Shown: in pieces, positions 27,196 through 36,639 of the stretch
How the letters are laid out: each line of letters starts with the position of its first letter
Position numbering within the stretch: the first letter of the stretch is position 1
Assembly: GCF_007833215.1 (NCBI RefSeq)
Contig: NZ_CP042239.1
Coordinates: 3,284,001 to 3,348,000, forward strand
Direction of reading: 5' to 3'
Length of the DNA stretch: 64,000 bases
Source of the DNA: Sphingomonas suaedae
Lineage (GTDB): Bacteria; Pseudomonadota; Alphaproteobacteria; Sphingomonadales; Sphingomonadaceae
Translations under genes and position numbers: made by a program
The notes under the pieces: generated by a model
What the model was told of the DNA's origin: nothing
The model's database searches: none
What the model saw: the letters and a program-made list of their open reading frames with translations, nothing else

Positions 27196-28133
27196 GATAC
27201 CGATTTAGCCTCTGCCTCGCTCGACGCAACCTGCCCGGGGGGCGATCTTCCGCGGCGGACGAGTACCAGCGCGATGGCGACCAGCGCGGCGCCGATCAGA
27301 TCGGGGGCGCCGAGCCGTTCGCCATAGACGATCCAGCCGACGGTGCCGGCGACCACCGGCTGGGTGAGCAACGCGATCCCGACGACGAGCGGGGAGAGGT
27401 GGCCGAGCGCATAGATCATCAGCCCCTGCCCGACGACCTGACTGGCCAGCGCCAGGCCGACCAGCACGCCCCAGTTCTGCGGCCAGATTTGCTCGCCGAG
27501 CGCAACGGCGAAGAGCAGCATCGGGACGGTCCCGGCAAGGCTCGACCAGGCAAGCGCGGGCAGCGGCGCCATCGCCGCGCGGGCGCGGGCCATCATGATG
27601 AAATAGACGGTGTAGAGCGCGCCCGCGAGCAGGCAGAGCAGGTCGCCGACCAGATTTTGCGGCGAGAGCTCGTAGGAGCGGCCGAGCAGCAGTCCTGCGC
27701 CGATCGCGGCGAGGGCGAGCGCGATCCCTTGCTGCCGGGTCGGCCAGGCGCGGGCGATCAGAAATCCCCAGATCGGGTACATCAACGTCGCCGAATTGCC
27801 GAACAAGGCTGCGTTGGCGAGATTGGTCTGGAGGATGCCGATATGCCAGGCGGCAAGGTCGCCGGCGAACACGACGCCCGCGATCACCAGCACGCCCCAC
27901 AGGCCGCGCGTGCCCTCCAGCGGCTTGCCCCGCCCGATCAGCAGGATGGCGAACAGGATCGGCACGCCCAGCGTCAGGCGCCAGAAGCCTGCCGCCACCG
28001 GTCCCACATCGGCGAGGCGCACGAACCACGGCCCGAAGGCGAGCGCGAGGTTGCCGAGCAGGAGGGCGGCGAAGGGCAATGCAGCCCCGCTTGGCTGGGG
28101 TTCAGCTTTTGTTGTCGCGGCGGAGTCGTGCAT
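27192..28133 (-). CDS. EamA/DMT family transporter
   Basis: A 313-residue inner-membrane protein with ten predicted helices in two EamA repeats (about 20-150 and 165-300). The second repeat has the pattern LTQPVVAGTVGWIVYGERLGAPDLIGAAL. Members export metabolites or amino acids; the substrate cannot be read from the sequence. It is the first gene of the operon with coq9, the helicase and sixA, and is divergent from the Old Yellow Enzyme gene. Confidence 0.9.
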   Translation of the reverse strand: MHDSAATTKAEPQPSGAALPFAALLLGNLALAFGPWFVRLADVGPVAAGFWRLTLGVPILFAILLIGRGKPLEGTRGLWGVLVIAGVVFAGDLAAWHIGILQTNLANAALFGNSATLMYPIWGFLIARAWPTRQQGIALALAAIGAGLLLGRSYELSPQNLVGDLLCLLAGALYTVYFIMMARARAAMAPLPALAWSSLAGTVPMLLFAVALGEQIWPQNWGVLVGLALASQVVGQGLMIYALGHLSPLVVGIALLTQPVVAGTVGWIVYGERLGAPDLIGAALVAIALVLVRRGRSPPGQVASSEAEAKSVS

Positions 28134-28188
28134 CTGGCCCTTAGCGCCCTAACTCTTGTGCAACGCAACCAATTTGAAGGGGAAGTCC

Positions 28189-29280
28189 ATGCCCGACCTG
28201 TTCGATCCGATCCGCCTGGGCGCGATTGCGGCGCCCAACCGCATCCTGATGGCGCCGCTGACTCGCGGCCGCGCGACGCGTGACGCGGTGCCGACGCCGA
28301 TCATGGCGGACTATTACGCGCAGCGTGCTTCTGCCGGTCTCATCATCTCGGAAGCGACCGGGATCAGCCGCCAGGGGCTTGGCTGGCCCTATGCGCCCGG
28401 CCTGTGGAACGACGCGCAGGTCGCGGGATGGAAGCCGGTGACCGCGGCGGTGCACGCCGCTGGTGGCCGTATCGTCGCGCAGCTGTGGCATATGGGGCGA
28501 CAGGTCCACAGCTCGGTGATCGGCGCGCAGCCGGTGTCCGCGTCGGCGACGCGGACCGACGGACATGTCCACACCTATGAAGGTCGCCAGCCCTATGAAC
28601 AGGCGCGCGCGCTCGACATCGACGAGCTTCCCGGCATCTTGGACGACTATGCCCGCGCCACCGAAAACGCGCTCAAGGCCGGGTTCGATGGCGTCCAGAT
28701 CCACGCCGCGAACGGCTATCTGATCGACCAGTTCCTGCGCGACGGCGCCAACCTGCGGACCGACGCCTATGGTGGCAGCGTAGAGAATCGCATCCGTCTG
28801 TTGAGCGAGGTCACCGAACGCGTCGCCGGCGTCGCCGGGGCGGACCGCACCGGCGTGCGCCTGTCGCCCAACGGCGCGACCCAGGGCGTCGACGACAGTG
28901 ATCCGCACGCTGTGTTCCTGCCCGCCGCGACGCGCCTGTCCGAGCTCGGCATCGCCTTTCTGGAGCTGCGCGAACCGGGACCCGACGGCACCTTCGGCCG
29001 CACCGACGTGCCGCGGCTGAGCCCCGCGATCCGCACGGTCTTCGACGGCCCGCTCGTCGTCAATTCCGACTATACGACGCGCGACGCGGCGCAGGCCGTG
29101 ATTGACGCCGACACCGCCGATGCGGTGAGCTTCGGCCGGACCTTCCTCGCCAATCCCGACCTGCCCGAACGGCTGCGCACCGGCGCGCCGCTCAATGAGT
29201 CGAACATGGCGACCTGGTACAGCCAGGGGCCGGAAGGCTATGTGGATTATCCGGCGCTTGCCGATCAGGAGGCAGCCTGA
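28189..29280 (+). CDS. Old Yellow Enzyme family ene-reductase
   Basis: A 363-residue FMN enzyme of the NADH:flavin oxidoreductase family that reduces activated carbon-carbon double bonds or nitro groups. The start ATG at 28189 follows AAGGGGAAG. Conserved pieces are APLTRGRA near the N-terminus, VAQLWHMGRQVH, and GFDGVQIHAANGYLIDQFLRD followed by RTDAYGGSVENR. Length and order match NemA-like enzymes. Its 3' end overlaps the opposite-strand membrane-protein gene by 16 bases. Confidence 0.93.
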   Translation: MPDLFDPIRLGAIAAPNRILMAPLTRGRATRDAVPTPIMADYYAQRASAGLIISEATGISRQGLGWPYAPGLWNDAQVAGWKPVTAAVHAAGGRIVAQLWHMGRQVHSSVIGAQPVSASATRTDGHVHTYEGRQPYEQARALDIDELPGILDDYARATENALKAGFDGVQIHAANGYLIDQFLRDGANLRTDAYGGSVENRIRLLSEVTERVAGVAGADRTGVRLSPNGATQGVDDSDPHAVFLPAATRLSELGIAFLELREPGPDGTFGRTDVPRLSPAIRTVFDGPLVVNSDYTTRDAAQAVIDADTADAVSFGRTFLANPDLPERLRTGAPLNESNMATWYSQGPEGYVDYPALADQEAA

Positions 29281-29726
29281 ACCTCGTCGAGCCGCGCGGT
29301 GATCCATTGCCGGATCGCCGCGCGGACCTTGGGCTGGAAGGCGAGGATGAAGGGCAGGACGATCAGCCAGGGGAAAAACAAAAAGGCGATCGAGATGGCG
29401 AAGAACAGGCCGATCAACCACCCGCCGATCGCCTTGCCGATCCTGTCGTTGAACCGGTCGTCCATCACGATCTGGCGCGGTGCCTTGAGGTCGTAGAAGG
29501 GCGAGGTGGTGAGGATCGCAGCGCCGCTGCGATCATCGACCCGGCGGGGTGCGGCGTCCGCCACAGGGCGCTCTGTCGTCCGCCGCGGCGCGTTCGGCGT
29601 GTGCGGCAGCGTCGATCCGACCTGGCCATGTTCCGGACTGGCGGGTTTCCCCGTCAGCGTGTCGATTACCACCAGTCGCCGTCCGCGCTCGACCACCTTG
29701 TAGCGGCTGGGCGGGATCGCGGTCAT
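29265..29726 (-). CDS. Conserved membrane protein of unknown function
   Basis: A 153-residue protein. The ATG at 29726 gives [26 protein letters not shown], a common start in this group; an earlier ATG lies within the GNAT gene. A hydrophilic N-terminal half is followed by one long or two short membrane helices (about 107-135: GKAIGGWLIGLFFAISIAF...). It overlaps the GNAT gene by four bases and closes the riboflavin operon. Confidence 0.75.
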   Translation of the reverse strand: MTAIPPSRYKVVERGRRLVVIDTLTGKPASPEHGQVGSTLPHTPNAPRRTTERPVADAAPRRVDDRSGAAILTTSPFYDLKAPRQIVMDDRFNDRIGKAIGGWLIGLFFAISIAFLFFPWLIVLPFILAFQPKVRAAIRQWITARLDEVQAAS

Positions 29727-30265
29727 CGGGAGGGCCGCCCCGCGCGCCACTGGTCCGCACTCTGGCCCCACGCATCGACGGTGACGTCGGCATGGGGTGA
29801 GGGCAGGCGGACTGGCCCGCCATTGGTGGATCCCAGCCGCTGGGCGAGCCGGATCGAGCGCGTATTTTCGGGCGCGATCGTATGGATGATGCGGGCCCAG
29901 CCGAGGACGTCGACCGCATAATCCATCGCCGCGACCGCGCCTTCATAGGCATAGCCCCGGCCCGCGAACTCCGCCGCGACGCCCCAGCCGACCTCGGTCC
30001 CCGGCCAGCCCTCAGGCTGCCATGGCCCCAGCCGCCCGACCCATTTGCCAGTCGCGCGCTCGATCACGCTGAACATCGCGAAACCGTTGATCTCCCACGC
30101 GCCCGCCATGGTGCACAGCTGGCGCCACGCCGTCGCGCGATCGACGGGACCGCCGAGATGCTCGGTCGCCACGGGATCGGCGGCGAACCCGGCCCAGCCG
30201 TCGAGATCCTCCGCCGCCGGACGGCGCAGGATCAGCCGCTCGGTGAAAAGGATCGGATGGGTCAT
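29723..30265 (-). CDS. GNAT family N-acetyltransferase
   Basis: A 180-residue acetyltransferase of the RimJ/RimL-like type. It starts [18 protein letters not shown] and has the acetyl-CoA loop region [27 protein letters not shown], with the later [19 protein letters not shown]. The acceptor is unknown. It overlaps ribH by four bases. Confidence 0.88.
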   Translation of the reverse strand: MTHPILFTERLILRRPAAEDLDGWAGFAADPVATEHLGGPVDRATAWRQLCTMAGAWEINGFAMFSVIERATGKWVGRLGPWQPEGWPGTEVGWGVAAEFAGRGYAYEGAVAAMDYAVDVLGWARIIHTIAPENTRSIRLAQRLGSTNGGPVRLPSPHADVTVDAWGQSADQWRAGRPSR

Positions 30266-30681
30266 AGTCTTTGCTTGAGCGCCAGCATCGCGATGGCCGC
30301 TTCCGCCGCACCGCCACCCTTGTCGAACTGCGCGGGATCGGCGCGGCGGACCGCCTGCGCCTCGTCCTCGGTGGTGAGGACGCCGTTGCCGATCGGAATG
30401 CCGTCCATCGTCAGCGCCATGATGCCCCGCGCGCTCTCGTTCGAGACGATCTCGAAATGGTAGGTCTCGCCGCGGATCACCACGCCCAGCGCGACATAGG
30501 CGTCGAAGCGCTGCGTATCTTCGGCCAGCACGATCGCCCCGGGCAATTCGAGCGCGCCCGGAACGGTAATCGTCTCGTGCGAATGCCCCGCCGCCTCGAT
30601 CGCGGCGCGCGCACCGGCGAGGAGCATGTCGTTCAGATGGTCATAGAACCGCGCTTCGACGATCAGGATATGCGCCATCAT
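30262..30681 (-). CDS. ribH: 6,7-dimethyl-8-ribityllumazine synthase
   Basis: A 139-residue lumazine synthase that condenses the ribitylamino-uracil with the four-carbon phosphate to make the riboflavin precursor. Typical parts are [31 protein letters not shown] (with the catalytic His) and [15 protein letters not shown]. It overlaps ribBX by four bases in the rib operon. Confidence 0.95.
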   Translation of the reverse strand: MMAHILIVEARFYDHLNDMLLAGARAAIEAAGHSHETITVPGALELPGAIVLAEDTQRFDAYVALGVVIRGETYHFEIVSNESARGIMALTMDGIPIGNGVLTTEDEAQAVRRADPAQFDKGGGAAEAAIAMLALKQRL

Positions 30682-31817
30682 TCGCCTCCCAGATCGATCG
30701 CGCGCTCGCCCACGATGCGCAAGCCATAGCCGTCGAGACCGACCAGCGTGTGGTGGGTGTTGGTAAGCAGCACCATTTCCTCGACCCCCAATTCGGTCAG
30801 GATCATCGCGCCGACGCCATAGTCGCGCAACTCCTCCATATCCGCCTCGGTCCGCTTGCCGGCCCGGCGCTCGACCGCCATGGTGAAGGCGTCCGCGCGC
30901 GGCTTGTTGATCACGACGACCACGCCGGCGCCTTCCTCGCCGATGATCTCCATCGACCGCTGGAGCAGCTGTCCGCGCGCACCCGCCTCCCCGAACAGGT
31001 CGCCAAAGGGCGAGAGCGCGTGCATGCGCACCAGTGTCGGCCGGGCGGGGTCGATCCGCCCCTTGAGCAGGGCGATCTGCTCGGTCCCGGTCGCCTTGTT
31101 CCAGAAGGTGATCGCGCGCCAGTCGCCACCCCAGCGGCTGGGGAACACCGTTTCCGCCCGCCGCTCGACCAGATGGTCGTAGCGGCGGCGATAGGCGATC
31201 AGGTCGCGGATCGTGCCGATCTTCAGGTTATGGAACTGCGCGAAGGAAACGAGGTCGTCGAGCCGCGCCATCGTCCCGTCGTCCTTCATGATCTCGCAGA
31301 TCACGCCCGACGGGTTGAGCCCGGCCAGCCGCGCGACATCCACTGCCGCTTCGGTATGACCGGCACGGACGAGGACGCCGCCCTCCCGCGCGACAAGCGG
31401 GAAGACATGTCCGGGGGAGACGATATCCGCGGCGCTCTTGGTCGCGTCGGTGGCGACGGCGATGGTCCGCGCGCGATCGGCGGCGGAGATGCCGGTGGTG
31501 ACACCTTCCTTCGCCTCGATCGAGACGGTGAAGGCGGTGCCCATGCTCGTCCCGTTGCGCCGCGACATCGGCTCCAGCCCCAGCTGGTCGGCGCGCGACT
31601 GCGTGATGGCGAGGCAGATCAGCCCCCGGCCGTGGCGCGCCATGAAATTGACCGCGTCGGGGGTCGCCATCTGGCCCGGGATGATCAGATCGCCCTCATT
31701 CTCGCGATCCTCGTCATCGACCAGGATGAACATGCGGCCGTTGCGTGCCTCGTCGATGATCTCCTCGGGTGAGGAGAGGAAGGCGTGGGGAAGGCGGGAG
31801 AGTTCAGCTTTGGCCAC
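30678..31817 (-). CDS. ribB: DHBP synthase with degenerate GTP cyclohydrolase II domain (RibBX type)
   Basis: A 379-residue two-domain protein. The N-terminal RibB half is intact: [39 protein letters not shown]. It makes dihydroxybutanone phosphate from ribulose phosphate. The C-terminal RibA-like half has lost the zinc cysteines (usual RCDCG is here EAGARG) and the HEGRGIG motif (here INKPRADAF), so cyclohydrolase II activity is unlikely. The same state is described as RibBX. A separate ribA should exist elsewhere. The start overlaps ribE by 14 bases. Confidence 0.92.
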   Translation of the reverse strand: MAKAELSRLPHAFLSSPEEIIDEARNGRMFILVDDEDRENEGDLIIPGQMATPDAVNFMARHGRGLICLAITQSRADQLGLEPMSRRNGTSMGTAFTVSIEAKEGVTTGISAADRARTIAVATDATKSAADIVSPGHVFPLVAREGGVLVRAGHTEAAVDVARLAGLNPSGVICEIMKDDGTMARLDDLVSFAQFHNLKIGTIRDLIAYRRRYDHLVERRAETVFPSRWGGDWRAITFWNKATGTEQIALLKGRIDPARPTLVRMHALSPFGDLFGEAGARGQLLQRSMEIIGEEGAGVVVVINKPRADAFTMAVERRAGKRTEADMEELRDYGVGAMILTELGVEEMVLLTNTHHTLVGLDGYGLRIVGERAIDLGGE

Positions 31818-32412
31818 GGACGGCCTCCATGCGTTGGAGATAGCGGGCGAGCACGTCGATCTCGAGATTGACGGCCTGGCCCTGGGTCAGGGCACCCAGG
31901 GTGGTAACGGCCTGGGTATGCGGGATGAGGTTGATCGCGAAATGCGCGCTGCCGTCGGACTGGTCCGAAACCTCGTTCACGGTCAGCGAGACGCCGTCGA
32001 GAGTGATCGACCCCTTGGCGGCGATGAACGGGGCGAGCGCGGCGGGAACGGCGATGCCGATCCGCTTCGAGTCGCCGTCCGGGCAAATGCCGAGCACGGT
32101 GCCGACACCGTCAACATGACCGGTGACGATATGGCCGCCCAGTTCGTCGCCGACCTTGAGCGCGCGCTCGAGATTGAGCTGGCGCCCGGCGACCCATTGG
32201 TCGGCGGTGCGCGACACGGTTTCGTGGCTGACATCGACCGCGAACCAGCCTGTCCCCTTGTCGACCACGGTCAGGCACACGCCCGAACAGGCGATCGACG
32301 CGCCCAGATCGACGGTTGCGGTGTCATAGGCGGTGGCGATGCGGATACGCAGGTCGCCGCGGTCCTCGACCGTTTCGATCGCGCCGACATCGGTGATGAT
32401 TCCGGTGAACAT
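31804..32412 (-). CDS. ribE: Riboflavin synthase, alpha chain
   Basis: A 202-residue enzyme that dismutates two lumazines into riboflavin. It has two lumazine-binding repeats: MFTGIITDVGAIETV... (from 1) and LGGHIVTGHVDGVGTV... (about 92). Normal length. It sits between ribD and ribBX in the operon. Confidence 0.95.
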   Translation of the reverse strand: MFTGIITDVGAIETVEDRGDLRIRIATAYDTATVDLGASIACSGVCLTVVDKGTGWFAVDVSHETVSRTADQWVAGRQLNLERALKVGDELGGHIVTGHVDGVGTVLGICPDGDSKRIGIAVPAALAPFIAAKGSITLDGVSLTVNEVSDQSDGSAHFAINLIPHTQAVTTLGALTQGQAVNLEIDVLARYLQRMEAVRGQS

Positions 32413-32415
32413 GTC

Positions 32416-33396
32416 TTATCCTTTGACGCGCTCGTAAACCTCGATCTGGTCGCTGCCAAGCATCCGCGCGTCGATCAGGCCCCAGCGGCCATGGGCCGAA
32501 TCGAGGTCGGCAAGGCCGAGATCGGCGAGACCCCGCTTGCCGCCGAGCAGGATGGGCGCGCGGTAGAGCAGCAGCCGGTCGACAAAGTCGGCGCGCAGGA
32601 AGGATGCGGCGGCCTGCGCGCCGCCTTCGACCAGCAGGTGGTCGACGCCCGTCAGCGACGCGATTGCTTCCGGCGCGCCGATCTGCTCCCAACCAGGCTC
32701 GGGCCGGGTGGACAGCAGGATGCGGCGTGGCGCCCGATCCTCAAGCCCCGGCACGCGGACATCGAGTTTCGGGTCGTCGGCAGCGAGCGTGCCGCGACCG
32801 ACCAGGATCGCCTCATGCCGCGACCGCTCGACATGCGCATGGGTCCGTGCGCGGGGGCCGGTGATCCAGCGGCTTGTCCCATTGGCCAGCGCGATACAGC
32901 CGTCGAGCGAGGTGGCGAGCTTGAGCGTGACATGCGGGCGCTCCTGTTCACGTCGCGTGAGGAAGCCCGCCATGCTGCGCCGTGCTGCATCGGCGCGGAT
33001 GTCCGTGATGACGTCGATTCCCGCTGCACGCAGCCGACCGATGCCCTGCCCGTCGGTGCGGGGATCGGGATCGCCCAGCGCGATAACGACGCGCGCGACC
33101 CCGGCAGCGATCAGCGAGTCGGTACAGGCCGGGCCGCGCGGCGACTCATGCGCACAGGGTTCCAGTGTCGTGTAGGCGGTCGCGCCGCGCGCGGCCTCCC
33201 CTGCCTGCGCCAGCGCCATCGCTTCGGCATGGGGGCGGCCGCCTGGCTGGGTCCAGCCGCGCCCGACGACGCGACCCCCCGCCTTGGCGGGGGCAGGCTG
33301 CACGATGACGCAGCCGACATTGGGGTTGGGCGCGGTTCGACCACGCGCGCGTTCGGCAAGCGCGAGCGCCGCGCCCATCCACGCGCCGTCATTCAA
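32416..33396 (-). CDS. ribD: Bifunctional pyrimidine deaminase/reductase
   Basis: A 326-residue protein. The N-terminal deaminase has the zinc motif HAEAMALA and PCAHESPRGPAC. The C-terminal reductase starts near HVTLKLATSLDGCIALANG and ends with IEVYERVKG. It performs the second and third steps of riboflavin synthesis. It is slightly short for the family but both domains look complete. Its ATG overlaps the stop of the upstream membrane-protein gene. Confidence 0.94.
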   Translation of the reverse strand: MNDGAWMGAALALAERARGRTAPNPNVGCVIVQPAPAKAGGRVVGRGWTQPGGRPHAEAMALAQAGEAARGATAYTTLEPCAHESPRGPACTDSLIAAGVARVVIALGDPDPRTDGQGIGRLRAAGIDVITDIRADAARRSMAGFLTRREQERPHVTLKLATSLDGCIALANGTSRWITGPRARTHAHVERSRHEAILVGRGTLAADDPKLDVRVPGLEDRAPRRILLSTRPEPGWEQIGAPEAIASLTGVDHLLVEGGAQAAASFLRADFVDRLLLYRAPILLGGKRGLADLGLADLDSAHGRWGLIDARMLGSDQIEVYERVKG

Positions 33397-33749
33397 ATGC
33401 CCAGTTCTTTCAGCTTGTCGTCGATCTTCTTATATTCCTGACGCCGCTTTTCCGCCCTGGCCTTTTCTTCGGCCAGCCGCTTCTGGCGGATCGGTTCGTC
33501 GATCTTCTGCTGCGCAATGATCTCGTCCAGCGTCCGGTCGGCGCGCCAGTTCTCGAAATAGATGATCTCGCGCTTGTACGGCGCCTTGAACGCCGAATCC
33601 TGGTAGAATCCGAACAGGATCAGCCCGGTGACGATCGCAGCGGCGAGCAGGAACCACCATTGATAGGCATGGCGGATGCGCAGCGCGTTGCGCAAATCCG
33701 CCAAAGCGCCGACCGGCGATATCGGACGATCGGGTTTGAAGAACCTCAT
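33393..33749 (-). CDS. Small membrane protein with charged coiled-coil tail
   Basis: A 118-residue protein, start ATG at 33749 (longer frame upstream has no coding look). One membrane helix (about 30-48: WWFLLAAAIVTGLILFGFYQ) is followed by a charged helical tail rich in Lys, Glu and Arg (KRLAEEKARAEKRRQEYKKIDDK). No known domain. It overlaps ribD by four bases and is probably cotranscribed with the riboflavin genes. Confidence 0.75.
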   Translation of the reverse strand: MRFFKPDRPISPVGALADLRNALRIRHAYQWWFLLAAAIVTGLILFGFYQDSAFKAPYKREIIYFENWRADRTLDEIIAQQKIDEPIRQKRLAEEKARAEKRRQEYKKIDDKLKELGI

Positions 33750-33893
33750 GCGCGGCAAGATAGGGATTATGCCGCCCATGGGCCAGCCCCGGCTTTGCGT
33801 CGGCGGACGGCACCGGCCCGCTCCCCATCCGGCCACCAAGAGAATGCTGTCGCCGGGGGGGCGGGCGGGGGAGCGGGTCGGCGCCGACAGACC

Positions 33894-34562
33894 CTAATCC
33901 ACCAGGCGGAAATTGAGCGTCATCGTCATCCAGCTTTCATAGGGGACGCCGTCGCGCGTCGCGGGTTTGAACCGCCATTTGGCGAGCGCGTGGCGGCGGG
34001 TTGCCTCGGTCAGGCCCTTGCTGGGCGACCGGGTGACTTCGATTGCCTTCACCCGTCCGTCGACGCCGACCAGCACCCGGGCGGTCAGCTTTCCTTCGGT
34101 CTGGGCGCGGATTTCGGAGCCTGGATAGGGCGGCTGGAGCGAATCGGCGTAGCGCGGATCGACGCTGGCGCCGACCATCACCGGGGCGCGGGGCGGGTCG
34201 ATCGTGACTCCGGTGCTGGGCGGGCCGGGGTCGGCGGGCGCGTCGAGGGTGATGGGACTGAAGTCGGTCGTCGAGGCGATGGTTCCGGCGTCGCTCGGCG
34301 TCTTGACCAGCTGCTCGGGCTGGTGGGGCTTGGGACTCGTGCGCACGGTTACCGGCCTTTGATCCCGAACAGGCTCGACCGGCTCGGGGGGCGGCTTTGG
34401 CACCGGGTAGTTTGTGATAATCAGTGGCTCGGGCTTGAAGATATCGGGAACGATCTTCGGACCGACCAGCGTGGCGCCGAAGGCGAGGGTGGCAAGGACG
34501 AGCAGCGAGGCACCGGCGCTGGCCGGGCGGTGGGCGGATGGCTGATAGCGATTGGTGTGCAT
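33894..34562 (-). CDS. TonB-like energy transducer
   Basis: A 222-residue TonB family protein. The start at 34562 gives a cytoplasmic N-terminus, one membrane helix (about 18-38), a proline-rich periplasmic linker (PKPPPEPVEPVRDQRPV), and a C-terminal TonB domain (about 140-222) with the typical YPGSEIRAQTEGKLTARVLVGVDGRV and ALAKWRFKPATRDG. It links the proton gradient to TonB-dependent receptors, which are numerous in sphingomonads. Confidence 0.92.
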   Translation of the reverse strand: MHTNRYQPSAHRPASAGASLLVLATLAFGATLVGPKIVPDIFKPEPLIITNYPVPKPPPEPVEPVRDQRPVTVRTSPKPHQPEQLVKTPSDAGTIASTTDFSPITLDAPADPGPPSTGVTIDPPRAPVMVGASVDPRYADSLQPPYPGSEIRAQTEGKLTARVLVGVDGRVKAIEVTRSPSKGLTEATRRHALAKWRFKPATRDGVPYESWMTMTLNFRLVD

Positions 34563-34674
34563 GACAGGCTCTCCATCCTTCCCGGTCTCTGCCGGTTTGA
34601 AGAATGATATACCATCACGCAATCCGTGCAAAATCGTTTCGTTCAAGGACTTATCTCTGACCGGAATGGGTCAG

Positions 34675-36012
34675 TCAGCCGCGCAGGCGCGCAATCGCCC
34701 GCTCGCGACCGATCAGCGGAAGCAGTGTGGCCATGTCGGGACCCGAATCGCGACCGGTAAGCGCGCGGCGCAGCGGCAGGAACAGGGCGCGGCCCTTGCG
34801 TCCCGTCGCATCCTTGAGCGCGCCGGTCAGCGCGCGCCAGGGATCGGCCGACCAGTCGATCGTCTCGGCGAGCGTGGCAGCAGCGATCAGGAAATCGCCG
34901 TCTTCCGGTTCGGGGTTGTGCGCCACCGGCCCTTCGATCACCTGCCACCACAAGGATGCACCGGCGACCGTCTCGAGATTGGGGCGGATCGCCTCCCAGG
35001 CGGCGGCGTCCAGCCCGGAGGGCAGACGGTCGGCGACCGCGTCGAAGGGCAGTTGGTGGACGATGCGGGCGTTGATCTGGGCGAGCTCGCCCTCATCGAA
35101 TCGGGCGGGCGCACGGCCGAACCGGGCAAAGTCGAAGCTTTCGATCAGCGGCGCGACGTCGGCGACCGGTTCGACCGGGTCGCTGGTGCCCAGCCGCGCG
35201 AGCAGGGCGACGATCGCCTGCGGCTCGATCCCCGCATCGCGGAAATGATCCGCGCCGAGCGAGCCCATGCGTTTGGACAGCTTGCCCTCGCTCCCGGTCA
35301 GCAGCGCCTCATGTGCGAACGCTGGCGGCGCGGCGCCGAGCGCATCGAACATCTGGAGCTGGGCCGCGGTGTTCGACACATGGTCCTCGCCGCGCACCAC
35401 ATGGGTGATGTTCAGGTCGATATCGTCGATCACCGAAGGGAGCAGATAGAGCCACGACCCGTCGGCGCGACGCACCACCGGATCGCTCATCGTCGCCGGA
35501 TCGAAGCGCTGGGGCCCGCGGATCAGGTCGTTCCATTCGATCGGTGCGCCATGGTCGAGCTTGAACCGCCAGTGCGGCTTGATCCCGTCCGCCTCCAGCC
35601 GGGCGTGGTCGGCATCGGTCAGCGCGAGTGCGGCGCGATCGTAGATCGGCGGCAGCCCGCGACCGAGCTGTACCTTGCGCCTGAGTTCAAGTTCCTGCTG
35701 GCTTTCATACGCGCGATAGACCCGGCCCGAAGCGATGAGTTCGGCGAACCGGCGCTCATACAGATCGAATCGCTGCGACTGCCGCGCTTCGCCGTCGAAT
35801 GTCAGGCTCAGCCAGGCAAGATCGGCGCGGATCGCCGCGACATGTTCCTCTTTCGACCGCTCCGCATCGGTATCGTCGATCCGCAACAAAAACCGCCCCC
35901 CCGCCTTACGCGCCCACATCCAGTTGTGAAGCGCGGTGCGGATATTGCCGATATGCAGCCGCCCGGTGGGGCTGGGCGCGAAGCGGGTGATGACGGACGG
36001 CAGGCTGCTCAT
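34675..36012 (-). CDS. gltX: Glutamate--tRNA ligase
   Basis: A 445-residue class I synthetase. The HIGH signature is in APSPTGRLHIGN (about 10-21) and the KMSKS-like loop is GKLSKRMGS (middle). It charges tRNA-Glu and, in bacteria lacking GlnRS, tRNA-Gln. Length is normal. The tonB gene lies 112 bases downstream on the same strand, and tRNA-Val is divergent. Confidence 0.96.
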   Translation of the reverse strand: MSSLPSVITRFAPSPTGRLHIGNIRTALHNWMWARKAGGRFLLRIDDTDAERSKEEHVAAIRADLAWLSLTFDGEARQSQRFDLYERRFAELIASGRVYRAYESQQELELRRKVQLGRGLPPIYDRAALALTDADHARLEADGIKPHWRFKLDHGAPIEWNDLIRGPQRFDPATMSDPVVRRADGSWLYLLPSVIDDIDLNITHVVRGEDHVSNTAAQLQMFDALGAAPPAFAHEALLTGSEGKLSKRMGSLGADHFRDAGIEPQAIVALLARLGTSDPVEPVADVAPLIESFDFARFGRAPARFDEGELAQINARIVHQLPFDAVADRLPSGLDAAAWEAIRPNLETVAGASLWWQVIEGPVAHNPEPEDGDFLIAAATLAETIDWSADPWRALTGALKDATGRKGRALFLPLRRALTGRDSGPDMATLLPLIGRERAIARLRG

Positions 36013-36107
36013 CCCCGCGCGCTAGCCGATTTGCAGCCGCGATGGAAAGTGCGGCTGCGATACAGCCTGTTTACGCGGGCCGCGCTTGGCACTATCGGGG
36101 CGCCTGC

Positions 36108-36183
36108 GGGCGCTTAGCTCAGTTGGTAGAGCATCTCGTTTACACCGAGAGGGTCGGCGGTTCGAGCCCGTCAGCGCCCACCA
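36108..36183 (+). tRNA. tRNA-Val (anticodon TAC)
   Basis: The acceptor GGGCGCT pairs with AGCGCCC, the anticodon stem TCTCG/CGAGA encloses loop TTTACAC (anticodon TAC), the T stem is CGGCG-like (with TTCGAGC loop) and CCA is encoded. It is divergent from gltX. Confidence 0.95.
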
Positions 36184-36195
36184 TTTCCCCGCCGG

Positions 36196-36555
36196 TCAAT
36201 TGGCGGAGAGTGTCGGCTTCCCGCCCGTCAGCTTGATCGTGACATAGCTGTTGTCGCAGATGTTCGCGCTCGAAAATGTCTCGGTTCCCCCGTCTTCGAA
36301 GGTCGCACGGACATCGTAGCGGCACTGGCTGGATGGACGATCGAGCCGCACGGTGGTCCGCGCCTTGGGTTTCAGCACGGGTTCGCGCCGTCCCTCTTCC
36401 TCCAGCCCGGCCTTCCAGTCGGTCGAGCCGGTCGGCGCCACCTCGATCAGTTTGATCGGTTTGCCGGTTTCGTTGATGAGCACGAAATCCCAGGGCTCCG
36501 CCAGCGCGGGCGCGGCAACGAGCATCGCGGCCACAAGGCCGATCGCAATTCGCAT
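36196..36555 (-). CDS. Secreted hypothetical protein
   Basis: A 119-residue protein with signal peptide MRIAIGLVAAMLVAAPALAEPW. The mature part is beta-rich with two cysteines (QCRYDV and NICDNS) that could form a disulfide. No family is recognised. It starts 84 bases before a small helix-turn-helix regulator gene on the same strand and ends 12 bases from tRNA-Val. Confidence 0.75.
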   Translation of the reverse strand: MRIAIGLVAAMLVAAPALAEPWDFVLINETGKPIKLIEVAPTGSTDWKAGLEEEGRREPVLKPKARTTVRLDRPSSQCRYDVRATFEDGGTETFSSANICDNSYVTIKLTGGKPTLSAN

Positions 36556-36639
36556 GGCATCCCTCCCCTAAAAAGGACGTGCCGGGAACATGCGCCTGTG
36601 CCGCCGCCGGCGCAAGACGGGGAAATAGCCTATTGCATC

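Noticed and set aside
33750..33893. FMN riboswitch before the riboflavin genes
   Set aside because: The G-rich gap lacks the conserved multi-stem RFN pattern; nothing supports a riboswitch.
36042..36236. Plus-strand open frame across tRNA-Val
   Set aside because: LAQLVEHLVYTERVGGSSPSAP is the familiar artefact of translating a tRNA gene.
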